A stretch of 64,000 bases of DNA from Lacimicrobium alkaliphilum. Its GTDB lineage: Bacteria > Pseudomonadota > Gammaproteobacteria > Enterobacterales > Alteromonadaceae. The notes beneath the pieces are model-generated. The model did no database searches, was not told the origin of the DNA, and saw nothing but the letters and a program-made list of their open reading frames with translations. A program made the translations under genes and the position numbers. Below, piece after piece: positions 8,586 to 17,991 of the stretch. Each line of letters opens with the position of its first letter. Positions within the stretch are counted from its first letter, which is position 1. The stretch lies in contig NZ_CP013650.1 in the NCBI RefSeq assembly GCF_001466725.1, forward strand, positions 1,674,001 through 1,738,000, in the 5' to 3' direction.

Positions 8586-8903
8586 GTGGAAATAGAGTCT
8601 TCCTTAGTTGCGTCACAACAAGGTCTGATTGTTAATCCTGCGATTAAAGAAACATCGCGGGAGGCTAATCCGCGCCAGCAACAGGATAATGCCCCTACTG
8701 AACTACCCCGTTCGCAGACTGTCATTCGCCAGGGCAGTGAAGAGTCTCAGGTTGAGGCCGAGCGCTATCGCAAACAGCAGCAACAGTTTTATGACCAGCC
8801 AGAGCCCCGCAATCGCCAGGCTATCGATGCCTATCAAAGCCTTTCCCGTCTACAGGTCAGAGAGCAGATCCAACAATCCATGGGAATCGATACCTACGTC
8901 TGA
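8586..8903 (+). CDS. Hypothetical protein, Gln/Arg-rich, about 105 aa
   Basis: I do not recognise a family. The protein is hydrophilic, with a Gln/Glu/Arg-rich middle (PRQQQDN, ERYRKQQQQFYDQ) likely to be helical, and a more ordered C terminus (AIDAYQSLSRLQVREQIQQSMGIDTYV) that looks like the conserved part. No signal peptide or membrane segment is present. The start is uncertain: GTG at 8586 has a weak GGA motif upstream, whereas an in-frame TTG at 8559 has none. It lies between tsaB and slp on the same strand with about 95 bp upstream, so it may belong to that transcript. The acidic, charged composition fits a soluble cytoplasmic protein. Confidence 0.5.
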   Translation: MEIESSLVASQQGLIVNPAIKETSREANPRQQQDNAPTELPRSQTVIRQGSEESQVEAERYRKQQQQFYDQPEPRNRQAIDAYQSLSRLQVREQIQQSMGIDTYV

Positions 8904-9058
8904 AGGTATTGCAGGGATTGTGATTAGCTCAGCGGCCGTACCTGATCCAGTTCAGTATAGATTCAGTTAAAAACCACATAATGTAACTAGTGAGTTTCAG
9001 GCTTTGTGTTAACCTGATGATATGCAATCAGGAATGTCGAATTGAAGGAGTAAAGTAT

Positions 9059-9763
9059 ATGAAACGACTTTTATTTGTGGCAATGATACTGGGGTTGGCG
9101 GGATGTAGCACCATCCCGGAGCCCATACAACTGAAAGACGAGAGCAATCTGCTGAGTTATCAGCAGGTGTCTGCCAGCCCGGAGCAAACTTCGGGTAATA
9201 AGGTCCGCTGGGGTGGTGTGATCGCCAGAGTCGATAATCTCAAGGAAAATACCCGTCTAGAGATGTTGTATTACCCCCTCAAGAGCTACGGCCGTCCTGT
9301 TACCAGTGATGAAAGTGCTGGTCGTTTCAGGGTCTATATAGACGGCTTTCTCGATCCTATGGTGTATAAAACAGGGCGTTTGCTCACCGTGATAGGTGAA
9401 GTCGGTGGCAGTGAATCCGGTACGGTTGGTGAACATGAATATGTGTTCCCTGTGATTAATGCCAGCGGCTACCATATGTGGAAGAATGTAGACAGAGTCA
9501 GTGTATCTACAGTCGGCGTGGGCATGGGGTATTGGCCTGGTTATTACTCTTCCTGGTATGGCTGGCATTTATGGCCTTACCATCAGCGTTTGATTATTCG
9601 TTCAAGAAATTCAACTGGGCATTGGCCGACTAATTCGGGTTCTGCAGATAGTCCCCGCCCAAGGCCTGAAAGTTCGCCATCACCGGCTCCCAGACCGAGG
9701 CCCGCCCAGTCCCAGCCACGGCAAAATAACAACCGTGATATGGGTAAAATACAGCGGCATTAA
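9059..9763 (+). CDS. yeaY: Slp/YeaY-family outer-membrane lipoprotein
   Basis: The ATG follows a strong GAAGGAG site. A short signal peptide ends in a lipobox (LGLAGC), giving a lipid-anchored protein with Ser at +2, the usual outer-membrane sorting residue. The body (VRWGGVIARVDN, GRLLTVIGEVGG, YVFPVINASGYHMW) is the Slp fold, as in the E. coli starvation lipoprotein Slp and its paralogue YeaY, which sits at the same place between tsaB and fadD. The last about 40 residues are a Pro/Arg/Ser-rich low-complexity tail absent from the core family, perhaps for cell-wall contact. The function of the family is not established. Confidence 0.85.
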   Translation: MKRLLFVAMILGLAGCSTIPEPIQLKDESNLLSYQQVSASPEQTSGNKVRWGGVIARVDNLKENTRLEMLYYPLKSYGRPVTSDESAGRFRVYIDGFLDPMVYKTGRLLTVIGEVGGSESGTVGEHEYVFPVINASGYHMWKNVDRVSVSTVGVGMGYWPGYYSSWYGWHLWPYHQRLIIRSRNSTGHWPTNSGSADSPRPRPESSPSPAPRPRPAQSQPRQNNNRDMGKIQRH

Positions 9764-9798
9764 ATTGCCGCCTTGTCGGACAATACGGCAAAAAAATT

Positions 9799-9834
9799 AC
9801 AGAAGGCGGCAATATTTTGCCGCCTTCTGTTTTT
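9799..9834 (+). terminator. Intrinsic terminator after slp
   Basis: A 14-bp perfect stem (9799-9812 with 9817-9830), 4-nt loop and a run of T. One of the strongest terminators in the window. Confidence 0.9.
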
Positions 9835-9901
9835 GGTAAAAGCCGGTTGCATCGGCTAGGGGAAATCTTTAAGGTCAGTTTTATTTTCCCTCAGGACAAT
9901 A

Positions 9902-10753
9902 ATGACAGACATTTCTTTTCAACTGCGCCACCAGCGTATCAGTGGGCAGCGTTTCGGTGATCCTAACGGGACAAAAGTATTGGCATTGCATGGCTGGCTG
10001 GATAACAGTGCCAGTTTTATTCCCCTTGCAGAGCATCTTCAGAATGTTGATTTACTCGCCATTGATTTAATCGGCCATGGCCACTCTGACCATCGCAGCG
10101 CCGACGCTCACTACCACCTGCCTGACTGGGTGCAGGATATTTATGAGCTGACTCAGTCACTGGGCTGGAAAGAGTTCCATCTGCTGGGGCATTCTCTGGG
10201 CGGCATCATCAGCTCGTTGTATGCGGCGACTTTTCCTGAACAGATTCTCACACTGACCATGATAGAAGCCTTTGGCCCCTTGAGCCGCGAGGCTGAAAGT
10301 AGTCCCGCGCAGTTACGGGAGTCAGTATTAAGCCGGATTGAAATTGACAAAAAACAAGCCAGGCACCCTCCGTCACTGGAGCGTGCAGCTACGGCCCGCA
10401 TGATGGCAGGGGATCTTAGCCGTGAGTCGGCAAAGTTGCTGGTACAGCGCAATCTGTCAGAGGATGAACAAGGTCTGAAATGGCGCACTGACAGAAGGCT
10501 CAGAACCATCTCGTCACTGAGAATGACAGAAGAGCAGGCTACTGCCTTTCTCCGCAGCATCAGTAGCCCGGTGCTGGCTATCACTGGCAGCACTGGTTTT
10601 GAAAAAGTCCGACTGAATCAGCAAAATCGCGCTGCTCTGATTAAAAACTTACAGGCAACAGAGTGCGAAGGAGGCCATCATCTGCATATGGATAATCCAC
10701 AGCCGGTGGCAGAGCAACTACTGAGATTCTGGCAGGATTGCGGCACAAGCTAA
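9902..10753 (+). CDS. Alpha/beta hydrolase (serine hydrolase-like)
   Basis: A 283-aa cytosolic alpha/beta hydrolase. The nucleophile elbow is GHSLGG (about residue 97), the oxyanion-side motif is LHGWLDNSASF near residue 30, and the catalytic His is in EGGHHLHMDNP near the end. The late acidic residue is probably around LAITGSTGFE, but this region lacks an obvious Asp, so the triad acid is unassigned. The pattern HGWLDN and IDLIGHGHSDH resembles the serine hydrolase-like (SERHL) branch. It lies just upstream of fadD on the same strand, as an esterase/hydrolase does in several Alteromonadales; a link to fatty-acyl metabolism is only an inference. Substrate unknown. Confidence 0.8.
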   Translation: MTDISFQLRHQRISGQRFGDPNGTKVLALHGWLDNSASFIPLAEHLQNVDLLAIDLIGHGHSDHRSADAHYHLPDWVQDIYELTQSLGWKEFHLLGHSLGGIISSLYAATFPEQILTLTMIEAFGPLSREAESSPAQLRESVLSRIEIDKKQARHPPSLERAATARMMAGDLSRESAKLLVQRNLSEDEQGLKWRTDRRLRTISSLRMTEEQATAFLRSISSPVLAITGSTGFEKVRLNQQNRAALIKNLQATECEGGHHLHMDNPQPVAEQLLRFWQDCGTS

Positions 10754-10801
10754 CAGGCCGACTTTAGTCATTTATCTTTTCTGGGGCTTTGGCTACTATA
10801 G

Positions 10802-10811
10802 TGGTCAGACC
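10802..10811. promoter_or_regulatory. Possible FadR operator upstream of fadD
   Basis: TGGTCAGACC, containing the perfect palindrome GGTC-A-GACC (10803-10811), resembles the TGGNNNNNCCA core of FadR sites and lies about 70 bp before the fadD start. A single half-conserved site, so moderate to low confidence. Confidence 0.4.
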
Positions 10812-10880
10812 CCTTGTTAAAAAGTGGTTAAAATAACAACAGGTTCACCATAATAACGAGAAAAGCCCTTAGGAGGCATT

Positions 10881-12536
10881 GTGGAAAAGACTTGGCTAGA
10901 GCATTACCCTGCTGAAATCCCTGCCGAAATCGATGCAGATCATTATTCATCCATTATTGATATTTTCGAACAGTCGGTAAAAAAGTACGCCGATAAAGTC
11001 GCATTTATCAATATGGGCAAGGAAATCACTTATGCCGAGCTGGACAATTATACCCTCCAGTTTGCCGCTTACCTTCAGAATATGGGGCTTAAAAAGGGCG
11101 ATGCCGTAGCCATCATGATGCCCAACCTGTTGCAGAATCCAGTGGCGATTTTTGGTGTGCTAAGGGCGGGGCTGACGGTGGTGAATGTTAACCCCTTGTA
11201 TACCGCAAGAGAGCTGAAACATCAGTTAAATGACTCTGATGCCAAGGCCATTGTCATTGTCGAGAACTTCGCCCATACCCTGGCTGAGGTGATCAGTGAA
11301 ACTAAGGTTAAGCAGGTTTTCCTGACTCAGATTGGCGATATGTTGCCGGCTCCCAAACGCTGGCTGGTGAACTTTGTTATCAAACATATCAAAAAGATGG
11401 TGCCCTCATACTCGCTTTCAAATACCAAGGGGTTTATGGACGCGATCCATGCCGGTAAATCCATGACCTATACCCGCCCCGATGTAAGTGGAGACTGTAT
11501 CGCCTTTTTGCAATATACCGGTGGCACGACAGGGGTCTCCAAAGGGGCCATGCTCACCCATCGCAATATGGTTGCCAATCTTGAGCAAATTTCAGTGATT
11601 CTGGAGCCTGTGATGAATGACTCTGAAGAGCTGGTAGTGACGGCCCTGCCGCTTTATCATATCTTTGCGCTGACAGCGAATTGCCTGACCTTTGTGAAAT
11701 ATGGCTGCAAAAACCTGCTGATCACCAACCCCCGGGATATGCCGGGTTTTGTCAAGGAACTGGCCAAATACCCCTTTACCGTATTAACCGGCGTCAACAC
11801 CTTGTTTAACGGCTTGCTGAATACTCCGGGATTCAAGGATCTGGACTTCAGTAATTTTAAGTTTGCTTTGGGCGGTGGCATGGCAGTGCAGCGTCCGGTT
11901 GCAGAGAAGTGGCAAAAAGTCACTGGCCATGTTCTGCTGGAAGGTTACGGGTTGACTGAGTGCTGCCCTGTGGTGAGTATTAATTATCCGACTATCACAC
12001 CAGAATATACCGGTTCTATCGGTATGCCGGTACCCTCTACTGACGTTAAGCTGATAGATGAAGAGGGCAATCTGGTAGCACCCGGTGAGCCAGGGGAACT
12101 CTATGTGAAAGGCCCCCAGGTGATGAAGGGCTATCTGAACCGCGAAGAAGCAACCAGGGAAGTGCTGAATGACGGCTGGCTGGCTACCGGCGATATCGCC
12201 CGCATGGACGAAAAAGGCTGTTTCTTTATTGTTGACCGTAAAAAAGACATGATCCTGGTGTCTGGTTTCAATGTTTTTCCCAATGAAATCGAAGAAGTGG
12301 CGGCCATGCATGATGGTGTTGCTGAAGTGGCGGCAGTGGGTGTGGCCAATGAGGCAACCGGTGAGGCAGTTAAACTTTTTGTAGTGAAAAAAGATGCCTC
12401 TCTCACCGAAGAAGAGTTAATTGCCCATTGCCGTAAGCATCTTACCGGGTATAAAGTACCTAAACAGGTGGAGTTCCGTGAGGAACTGCCGAAAACCAAT
12501 GTGGGTAAAATCCTCAGGCGGGAATTAAGGGAGTAG
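10881..12536 (+). CDS. fadD: Long-chain fatty acid-CoA ligase
   Basis: FadD activates long-chain fatty acids to acyl-CoA with ATP, coupling uptake to beta-oxidation at the inner membrane. The 551 aa match E. coli FadD in length. The AMP-binding signature is [16 protein letters not shown], the adenylate motif GYGLTECCP, and the C-terminal block [10 protein letters not shown]...[24 protein letters not shown]; the catalytic Lys lies in [10 protein letters not shown]. The GTG start has a perfect AGGAGG 4-5 nt upstream. A TGGTCAGACC palindrome in the promoter region may bind FadR. A terminator follows directly, so fadD is transcribed apart from rnd. Confidence 0.96.
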   Translation: MEKTWLEHYPAEIPAEIDADHYSSIIDIFEQSVKKYADKVAFINMGKEITYAELDNYTLQFAAYLQNMGLKKGDAVAIMMPNLLQNPVAIFGVLRAGLTVVNVNPLYTARELKHQLNDSDAKAIVIVENFAHTLAEVISETKVKQVFLTQIGDMLPAPKRWLVNFVIKHIKKMVPSYSLSNTKGFMDAIHAGKSMTYTRPDVSGDCIAFLQYTGGTTGVSKGAMLTHRNMVANLEQISVILEPVMNDSEELVVTALPLYHIFALTANCLTFVKYGCKNLLITNPRDMPGFVKELAKYPFTVLTGVNTLFNGLLNTPGFKDLDFSNFKFALGGGMAVQRPVAEKWQKVTGHVLLEGYGLTECCPVVSINYPTITPEYTGSIGMPVPSTDVKLIDEEGNLVAPGEPGELYVKGPQVMKGYLNREEATREVLNDGWLATGDIARMDEKGCFFIVDRKKDMILVSGFNVFPNEIEEVAAMHDGVAEVAAVGVANEATGEAVKLFVVKKDASLTEEELIAHCRKHLTGYKVPKQVEFREELPKTNVGKILRRELRE

Positions 12537-12539
12537 TCG

Positions 12540-12564
12540 AAAAACCGGCGCCAGCCGGTTTTTT
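12540..12564 (+). terminator. Intrinsic terminator after fadD
   Basis: AAAAACCGGC (12540-12549) pairs with GCCGGTTTTT (12554-12563) around a GCCA loop, with a T-run. It lies only about 12 nt before the rnd start. Confidence 0.85.
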
Positions 12565-12575
12565 CATTTAAGCAG

Positions 12576-13712
12576 ATGCAGTATCAGTTAATCGAAAAAG
12601 ATCAGGAGCTGGCGGACTATTGCCGTCAGGCCTCACAGCAACCCTTTGTCGCCGTGGATACAGAATTTGTGCGCACCCGCACCCTGTACCCCAGACTCGG
12701 CCTGGTTCAGCTCTATGATGGTCAGCAACTGGCGCTGGTGGATCCGGTGGCCATCAGTGATCTCTCACCACTGAAAAATCTGCTCACCGATGAGGGCATC
12801 ATTAAGGTGTTGCATGCCTGCTCGGAGGATCTGGAAACTTTTGCATCAGCTCTGGGAGTGATGCCAACAAGGGTTTTTGATACTCAGGTGGCCGCAGCCA
12901 TGCTGAATATGGGGCCTTCGCTGGGCTATGCCAGGCTGGTAGAAGAAATGTCAGGCGTTACGCTGGATAAAGGTGAGTCACGTACCGATTGGTTAGCTCG
13001 CCCCTTAAGCCCCCAACAACTGCATTATGCTGCCAACGATGTGCTGTATTTATTTGATCTTTATCCGCAACTGGCAGAGCAAATTGAACAGCAACAAAAA
13101 ACGGCCTGGGTGTTTGCCGAAGTATTACAACTCATTGCTAAAAAACAGGCCGAATTACCGCTGGAATACGCTTATCTGACAGTAAAGAATAACTGGCAAC
13201 TTAAGGGCCGGGCACTGGCGGTACTCAAGGAGTTGGCGAGCTGGCGATTACAAACGGCCAGAAAACGGGATATTGCCCTTAACTTTGTGCTTAAGGAACA
13301 GGCAATGCTGGAACTGGCAAGGCGTCAGCCTGGTTCGAAGAATGCCCTGCACGGGATTAGCGATCTGATGCCTCAGGATATTCGCCGTCATGGCGATAGT
13401 TTGCTTGAGGTCATCAGCCAGGCACTGGCATTGCCGCCGGAGCATTACCCGGCGAGAGTCGAGAGGCTGGTGGAATTTCCGGCTTATAAGAAAACCTCCA
13501 AAGCCCTGAGGGATATGTGCGAGAAGGTTGCGCTGCAAAATGGTTTGCCGATTGAGATGTTAGGGTCAAAAAAACAGCTCAATCAATTACTCAAATGGCT
13601 GTGGTTTGAACTCGATGAGAGTAAACTAATGGGTCTGAAACCGGATCTTATCAGCGGTTGGCGTGAACCCTTGCTAAAAGAAGGCATTGAGCGGATTTTA
13701 CCAGCCTGCTGA
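12576..13712 (+). CDS. rnd: Ribonuclease D
   Basis: RNase D trims 3' ends of tRNA precursors and small RNAs. The 378 aa are the usual length. The DEDD exonuclease motifs are present: VAVDTEFVRTRT (Exo I), HACSEDLE (Exo II) and YAANDVLYL (Exo III, tyrosine type). A first HRDC domain covers about residues 205-290 (LKELASWRLQTARKRDI), with a second, weaker one after it. It is next to fadD as in E. coli. The ATG has only a weak upstream purine stretch, so translation may be modest. Confidence 0.95.
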   Translation: MQYQLIEKDQELADYCRQASQQPFVAVDTEFVRTRTLYPRLGLVQLYDGQQLALVDPVAISDLSPLKNLLTDEGIIKVLHACSEDLETFASALGVMPTRVFDTQVAAAMLNMGPSLGYARLVEEMSGVTLDKGESRTDWLARPLSPQQLHYAANDVLYLFDLYPQLAEQIEQQQKTAWVFAEVLQLIAKKQAELPLEYAYLTVKNNWQLKGRALAVLKELASWRLQTARKRDIALNFVLKEQAMLELARRQPGSKNALHGISDLMPQDIRRHGDSLLEVISQALALPPEHYPARVERLVEFPAYKKTSKALRDMCEKVALQNGLPIEMLGSKKQLNQLLKWLWFELDESKLMGLKPDLISGWREPLLKEGIERILPAC

Positions 13713-13754
13713 TGGTCAGGGATTAACCAGCCCAACAGGAGAAACCCAGCCAGC

Positions 13755-14030
13755 ATGTTGTGCGCTATTTATAAAAGCAGCAAAAAAGATCAGACCTATC
13801 TGTTTGTCGCTAAACGGGATGACTTTTCCTCAGTCCCTGAAGCCCTGATGAAAAGCTTCGGTAAGCCTGTACTTAGCATGATGATTCAGCTTAAAGCCGA
13901 TACCAGACTTGCTGTCAGTGATCCGCAGAAGATCATGGATGCACTGCAGGGCCAGGGTTATTATTTGCAACTGCCACCGCCTCAGGAAGACCTGCTGGCA
14001 CAATTCAAACAGCAACAAACCTTCAAATAA
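13755..14030 (+). CDS. ycgL: YcgL-domain protein
   Basis: A 91-aa protein with the YcgL fold: MLCAIYKSSKKDQTYLFV at the start, FSSVPEALMKSFG, and GYYLQLPPPQEDLL near the end. The molecular function is not known. It heads a tight same-strand run with a lytic transglycosylase, YcgM-like hydrolase and YcgN, an order shared with other gammaproteobacteria, and an AGGAG motif precedes its start. Only 13 bp separate it from the next gene, so these four are probably one operon. Confidence 0.9.
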   Translation: MLCAIYKSSKKDQTYLFVAKRDDFSSVPEALMKSFGKPVLSMMIQLKADTRLAVSDPQKIMDALQGQGYYLQLPPPQEDLLAQFKQQQTFK

Positions 14031-14043
14031 CAGGAGTTATTTA

Positions 14044-15012
14044 ATGACCAGAGTCTTATGCGTACTGGCCTTTGTCATCAGTACGGCTGTCGCCGCCAAA
14101 CCAAGCTTTGATGAATATGTAGCTACTCTGAAGCAGGAAGCCATTGAGCAGGGTTATGAGAAGGAGTTTGTTGAGCAGGCTTTTGCAGATATCAAGTTCT
14201 ACGAGCGAGCGGTCAGTTCTGATAAGAATCAGCCGGAGTTTAAACTCACCCTGGATAAGTACCTCTCAACTCGCGTGCCTGACTGGAAAGTCAAACAGGC
14301 CGTAGAGAAGTACCGTGAGCATCAGCAGGTGCTCGAGCAGGTAGGTGAAAAGTTTGGCGTACAGCCCCGGTTTATCGTGGCGCTGTGGGGTAATGAGAGC
14401 AACTTTGGCCGTATTCAGGGTGATTACCCGGTGGTATCAGCCCTGGCAACCCTGGCTTATGAAGGGCGTCGTGAAGCGCTGTTTAAAAAGCAGCTGTTTG
14501 CCGCCCTGAAAATTCTTGAACAAGGGCATATCAGTAAAGAGCAGTTTCTTGGTTCCTGGGCCGGAGCCATGGGCCAGAGTCAGTTTATGCCCACCTCCTT
14601 TAATGCCTATGCTTATGATTTTGACGGCGATGGCAAGAAGGACATCTGGCAGAATCCGGCCGATGTGTTCGCCTCAATTGCCAATTACCTCAAATCAGCG
14701 GGCTGGGATGACAGCCTGACCTGGGGCCGCCAGGTGAGTCTGCCGGAAGACTTTGATTACTCCCTGGCAGGACTGGACAAAGACAAAATGAAAAGACTGT
14801 CTGAATGGCAGGAACTGGGCGTGCGACGCTATGATGGCAGCGATCTGCCTGGCCGTGATGTCAGGGCCAGCCTGATTATGCCGGATGATGAAAAGGGCCG
14901 TATCTTTCTGGTTTATAAAAACTTTCATAGCCTGATGAACTGGAATCGCTCCACCTATTTCGGCAGTGCTGTGGGTTATTTATCTGATCGCATCAACGCT
15001 GAGCTGAACTGA
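14044..15012 (+). CDS. mltB: Lytic murein transglycosylase, SLT_2/MltB family, periplasmic
   Basis: Cleaves the MurNAc-GlcNAc bond of peptidoglycan with formation of 1,6-anhydro-MurNAc. The ATG at 14044 follows CAGGAG and opens a short signal peptide (cleavage after AVAA), so about 322 aa. There is no lipobox, unlike E. coli MltB, so the enzyme should be soluble in the periplasm. The catalytic Glu is in ALWGNESNFG, followed by GAMGQSQFMPTSF and DGDGKKDIW, both typical of the family. The stop overlaps the next start by one base (TGATG). The symbol refers to the family, not to strict orthology. Confidence 0.88.
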   Translation: MTRVLCVLAFVISTAVAAKPSFDEYVATLKQEAIEQGYEKEFVEQAFADIKFYERAVSSDKNQPEFKLTLDKYLSTRVPDWKVKQAVEKYREHQQVLEQVGEKFGVQPRFIVALWGNESNFGRIQGDYPVVSALATLAYEGRREALFKKQLFAALKILEQGHISKEQFLGSWAGAMGQSQFMPTSFNAYAYDFDGDGKKDIWQNPADVFASIANYLKSAGWDDSLTWGRQVSLPEDFDYSLAGLDKDKMKRLSEWQELGVRRYDGSDLPGRDVRASLIMPDDEKGRIFLVYKNFHSLMNWNRSTYFGSAVGYLSDRINAELN

Positions 15013-15686
15013 TGAGCGATTATGTCCATCAGGATAATCAGGGGCAGCCTGTCGGGTTGCCGGTGGGGAAAATAGTCTGTGTCGGGCGCAATTATCTGGA
15101 TCATATTCAGGAACTGAACAACGAAGTGCCTGACAAGCCCTTATTGTTTATCAAACCTTCTACCTCACTGCAGCGCTTTGCAGGTGACCTTGCAATCCCT
15201 GCAGATCAGGGAGAATGTCACAATGAGCTGGAAGTGGCGGTGTTGATAAAAAACAAACTCAGCCATGCCCAACCTGCACAGGTTAAGGAAGCGATCTGGG
15301 GTTATGGGCTGGCACTGGATCTGACCCTGCGTGAGGTGCAAAGTGATCTTAAGGCCAAAGGGCAACCCTGGGAGCGGGCCAAAGCCTTTGATGGCAGTTG
15401 CCCGGTCAGTGATTTTATACCGGCGGCGAGAATAACTGACGAAACGAATATTGATTTTACCCTGCAGGTCAATCAGTCTGTGCGCCAGCAGGGCAATACT
15501 AAGATGATGATGTACCCGATAGCGGAACTGATCGGTGAGATTTCCCGTGTTTTTACCCTGTTACCCGGTGACATCGTGCTGACAGGTACACCAAAAGGTG
15601 TCGGGCCGCTGCGCACAGGCGACCTTCTGCATGCCAGCCTGAGTGATTTACTGCAGGCGAAAGCCAGTGTGGTGAGCCGTGACTGA
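15012..15686 (+). CDS. ycgM: Fumarylacetoacetate hydrolase-family protein (YcgM-like)
   Basis: A 224-aa metal-dependent FAH-fold enzyme, short form as in YcgM/FAHD1 acylpyruvases. The family blocks are KIVCVGRNYLDHIQELNN, PLLFIKPSTSL, NELEVAVLIKN (metal-binding Glu residues) and GDIVLTGTPKGVGPL near the end. It probably hydrolyses an acylpyruvate or decarboxylates oxaloacetate, but substrate cannot be read from sequence. It overlaps mltB by one base and ycgN by 8 bp, so it is translationally coupled on both sides. Confidence 0.88.
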   Translation: MSDYVHQDNQGQPVGLPVGKIVCVGRNYLDHIQELNNEVPDKPLLFIKPSTSLQRFAGDLAIPADQGECHNELEVAVLIKNKLSHAQPAQVKEAIWGYGLALDLTLREVQSDLKAKGQPWERAKAFDGSCPVSDFIPAARITDETNIDFTLQVNQSVRQQGNTKMMMYPIAELIGEISRVFTLLPGDIVLTGTPKGVGPLRTGDLLHASLSDLLQAKASVVSRD

Positions 15687-16173
15687 AGATAAATTCTGGG
15701 AGAATAAGACGCTGGAACAGATGAACGACAGGGAATGGGAAGCCCTGTGTGATGGCTGCGGCAAATGCTGTCTACAGAAGTTTATCGAAGACGATGAAGG
15801 GCAGGGGGAATCTACAGCGGAGATTAACGCTGGTGAAGAGATTCACTATACCAATATCGTTTGCCATTTACTGAACACCAAAAGCTGTCAGTGTACCCAG
15901 TATCAAAAGCGCACCCAACTGGTGCCTGACTGTGTCAAGCTGACCAAAGACAACCTCAAAGATATTTTCTTTATGCCGCAAAGCTGCAGTTATCGGCGGG
16001 TTTATGAGGGTCGGGGATTGCCCTCATGGCACCCACTTCTGCATAAAGGGAAAAAATCCGCCATGCACAAGGCCGGTATGTCGGTAAGAGGCAAAACCGT
16101 ACCAGATGACGAACATTCACTGGATGATTTTGAAGATTATATTGTCAGCTGGCCCCTTAAGGATCTGGATTGA
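15679..16173 (+). CDS. ycgN: YcgN, UPF0260 cysteine-cluster protein
   Basis: A 164-aa cytosolic protein with the UPF0260 pattern: WEALCDGCGKCCLQKF near residue 25, then more cysteines in NIVCHLLNTKSCQCTQY and LVPDCVKL. The eight or so cysteines look like a metal site, Fe-S or zinc. The start is GTG and lies inside the end of ycgM, 8 bp overlap. Its function is unknown; conservation of the ycgL-mltB-ycgM-ycgN order suggests a shared process. Confidence 0.9.
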   Translation: MTEDKFWENKTLEQMNDREWEALCDGCGKCCLQKFIEDDEGQGESTAEINAGEEIHYTNIVCHLLNTKSCQCTQYQKRTQLVPDCVKLTKDNLKDIFFMPQSCSYRRVYEGRGLPSWHPLLHKGKKSAMHKAGMSVRGKTVPDDEHSLDDFEDYIVSWPLKDLD

Positions 16174-16248
16174 CCTCAGGACAGTTCTTAAAAACCTGGC
16201 ATCCCTGCCTGTACTAACCTGCTCGTCCTATAAGCTGGAATGCCCATT

Positions 16249-16974
16249 TCAGGGCGCCAGCGCCCGTTGCTTCATTTCCTGATAAAACGGCATACAGCTG
16301 TCTGCCACTGCCTGCTGCTGTGCTGTCAGTTCGGGTAAGGTATCGCGCGGGCCACCAAAACCGGTTGAGTCTTCTACCGAGTGATACCAGTGTGGTGCCC
16401 ACACACCATCTGAATCGCGCTTACCTTTTGGCCAGCTCAGCATCTGTGGGTAAAATGACACATCCAGCGCTTTACAGATGGCTTTTAGCATAGGCTCAGG
16501 AGAACCTAACAGTGCATCAGAGTCCACCACCGGAATGTTCTGAGCACTGATCTCACAAAGTTGCTGGTACAGTGTGTACTGACGTTCAATACCTATGTCG
16601 GCGGCGTCGCACTGGCCCATACTGCGGGTGTAAGAATCCACCACTTTGGCCGGATGACGGATTAGAAAACAGTGGCGTAATGATGCACACCAGCTCATAT
16701 CTGCCTGCTCGGGAATATGATGGGTCATCTGTTTCTGGTATTGCAGCGCAGAGGATACCGGCCCCTGGCTCAGCTCACGGGCCACAGCGTCAAAGTCACT
16801 GTTCTGCGCGGCTAATATTTCCTGCTGGTAAGGATGAACAGCCCCGGTCTGAGTTAAAAAGCTGGCGTAAAAGGGTTCATCCACCACTTGTGTATCAGGG
16901 CGGTTTTCCCAGCTTCTCATCATCGCGGTAGAGATATTACGTGGTCCTGACCACATGGCTATCCGTATTGTCAT
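16249..16974 (-). CDS. Sulfotransferase-family protein
   Basis: A 241-aa cytosolic protein beginning RIAMWSGPRNISTAMMRSW, the 5'-phosphosulfate loop of PAPS-dependent sulfotransferases, with DEPFYASFL next. The later FLIRHPAKVVDSYTR supplies the 3'-phosphate-binding Arg/Ser. The closest known pattern is the bacterial branched-chain aminotransferase-associated sulfotransferase group. Its start overlaps the stop of the upstream class IV aminotransferase by 4 bp (ATGA), so the pair is coupled. That points to an amino- or keto-acid-derived acceptor, but this is inference. Confidence 0.82.
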   Translation of the reverse strand: MTIRIAMWSGPRNISTAMMRSWENRPDTQVVDEPFYASFLTQTGAVHPYQQEILAAQNSDFDAVARELSQGPVSSALQYQKQMTHHIPEQADMSWCASLRHCFLIRHPAKVVDSYTRSMGQCDAADIGIERQYTLYQQLCEISAQNIPVVDSDALLGSPEPMLKAICKALDVSFYPQMLSWPKGKRDSDGVWAPHWYHSVEDSTGFGGPRDTLPELTAQQQAVADSCMPFYQEMKQRALAP

Positions 16975-17888
16975 GCCTCACCTTTGCTATGTTGTTCGAT
17001 AAGCTCAATATAATGCTGCTGAAGTTGTCTGATCATGGGGTTTTCACCTTGGCCAATCTTTCGTCCGTCCACTTCTCGCACCGGCGTCAGGCCGGCGAAG
17101 GTGCCGGTGACAAAGGCCTCATCGGCGCCATACACCTCACTGAGACTAAAATTCTTTTCATAGACCGGGATTTGTTGCTGTTTGCACAGATTGATCACAT
17201 TGCGCCGGGTAATACCGTCCAGGCAATAGTCGCCGCTGGAGGTCCAGACCTCGCCTTCGCGAATGATAAAGAAGTGGGTGGAATTACAGGTCGCGACAAA
17301 ACCATGGGGGTCGAGCATCAGTGATTCGTCGGCCCCGGCCTTGGCGGCCTGAATGCAGGCAAAAATACAGTTCAGCTTGGAATGGGTATTCAGCTTTGGA
17401 TCCTGCACATCGGGGTAGCCCCGGCGCACATGGCTGGTAAACAGCCGGATACCGGAAAAATCAGGTTGTACCAGCGGCGTTTTAAATTCCGCGATAATCA
17501 CGATAGTCGCGCCGCCTACAGTCATGCGTGGATCCTGATAGGGGGTGGCTTTAACACCCCGGGTTACCATTAAACGAATATGTACCCCGTCATGCATTTC
17601 ATTGGCGTCACAGGTGCTTTTAATACGCTGAATCATTTCCTGTGGGTCAATGCCAATATCCATATCCAGTGCCTTGGCACCGTCGTAGAGTCTCTTCATA
17701 TGCTGATCAATAAAAGCCAGCTTGCCATGATGCAGGCGGATCCCTTCCCATACGCCATCACCAAGAATAAAACCGCTGTCAAATACTGAGATTTTTGCGT
17801 CTTGTCGTGGGAATAACTCACCATTGATATTAATCAGGATATTCTGGTTTCTGGGGTCATCCTGATACTCATGTGTACCTTTACCCAT
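16971..17888 (-). CDS. PLP-dependent class IV aminotransferase
   Basis: A fold-type IV aminotransferase (branched-chain amino acid or D-amino acid type) of about 305 aa. INGELFPRQDAKISVFDSGFILGDGVWEGIR is the N-terminal family block (shown in part), the PLP lysine is in NTHSKLNCI, and CLDGITRRNVI is the phosphate-binding motif. I place the start at the second of two in-frame ATGs (17888): the codons between them form a GGAG site 6 nt upstream, while the first ATG (17900) has none. The stop overlaps the sulfotransferase start. The two genes form a closed two-gene operon. Confidence 0.85.
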   Translation of the reverse strand: MGKGTHEYQDDPRNQNILININGELFPRQDAKISVFDSGFILGDGVWEGIRLHHGKLAFIDQHMKRLYDGAKALDMDIGIDPQEMIQRIKSTCDANEMHDGVHIRLMVTRGVKATPYQDPRMTVGGATIVIIAEFKTPLVQPDFSGIRLFTSHVRRGYPDVQDPKLNTHSKLNCIFACIQAAKAGADESLMLDPHGFVATCNSTHFFIIREGEVWTSSGDYCLDGITRRNVINLCKQQQIPVYEKNFSLSEVYGADEAFVTGTFAGLTPVREVDGRKIGQGENPMIRQLQQHYIELIEQHSKGEA

Positions 17889-17991
17889 ATTCGGCTCCAT
17901 AATGTTGCAATATGCTCAGCTTAACTTACTGTAATACTATTGAATAATGTCTCATACATTACGGTGTTGTGACCACAACGGGGGTAAAGAT

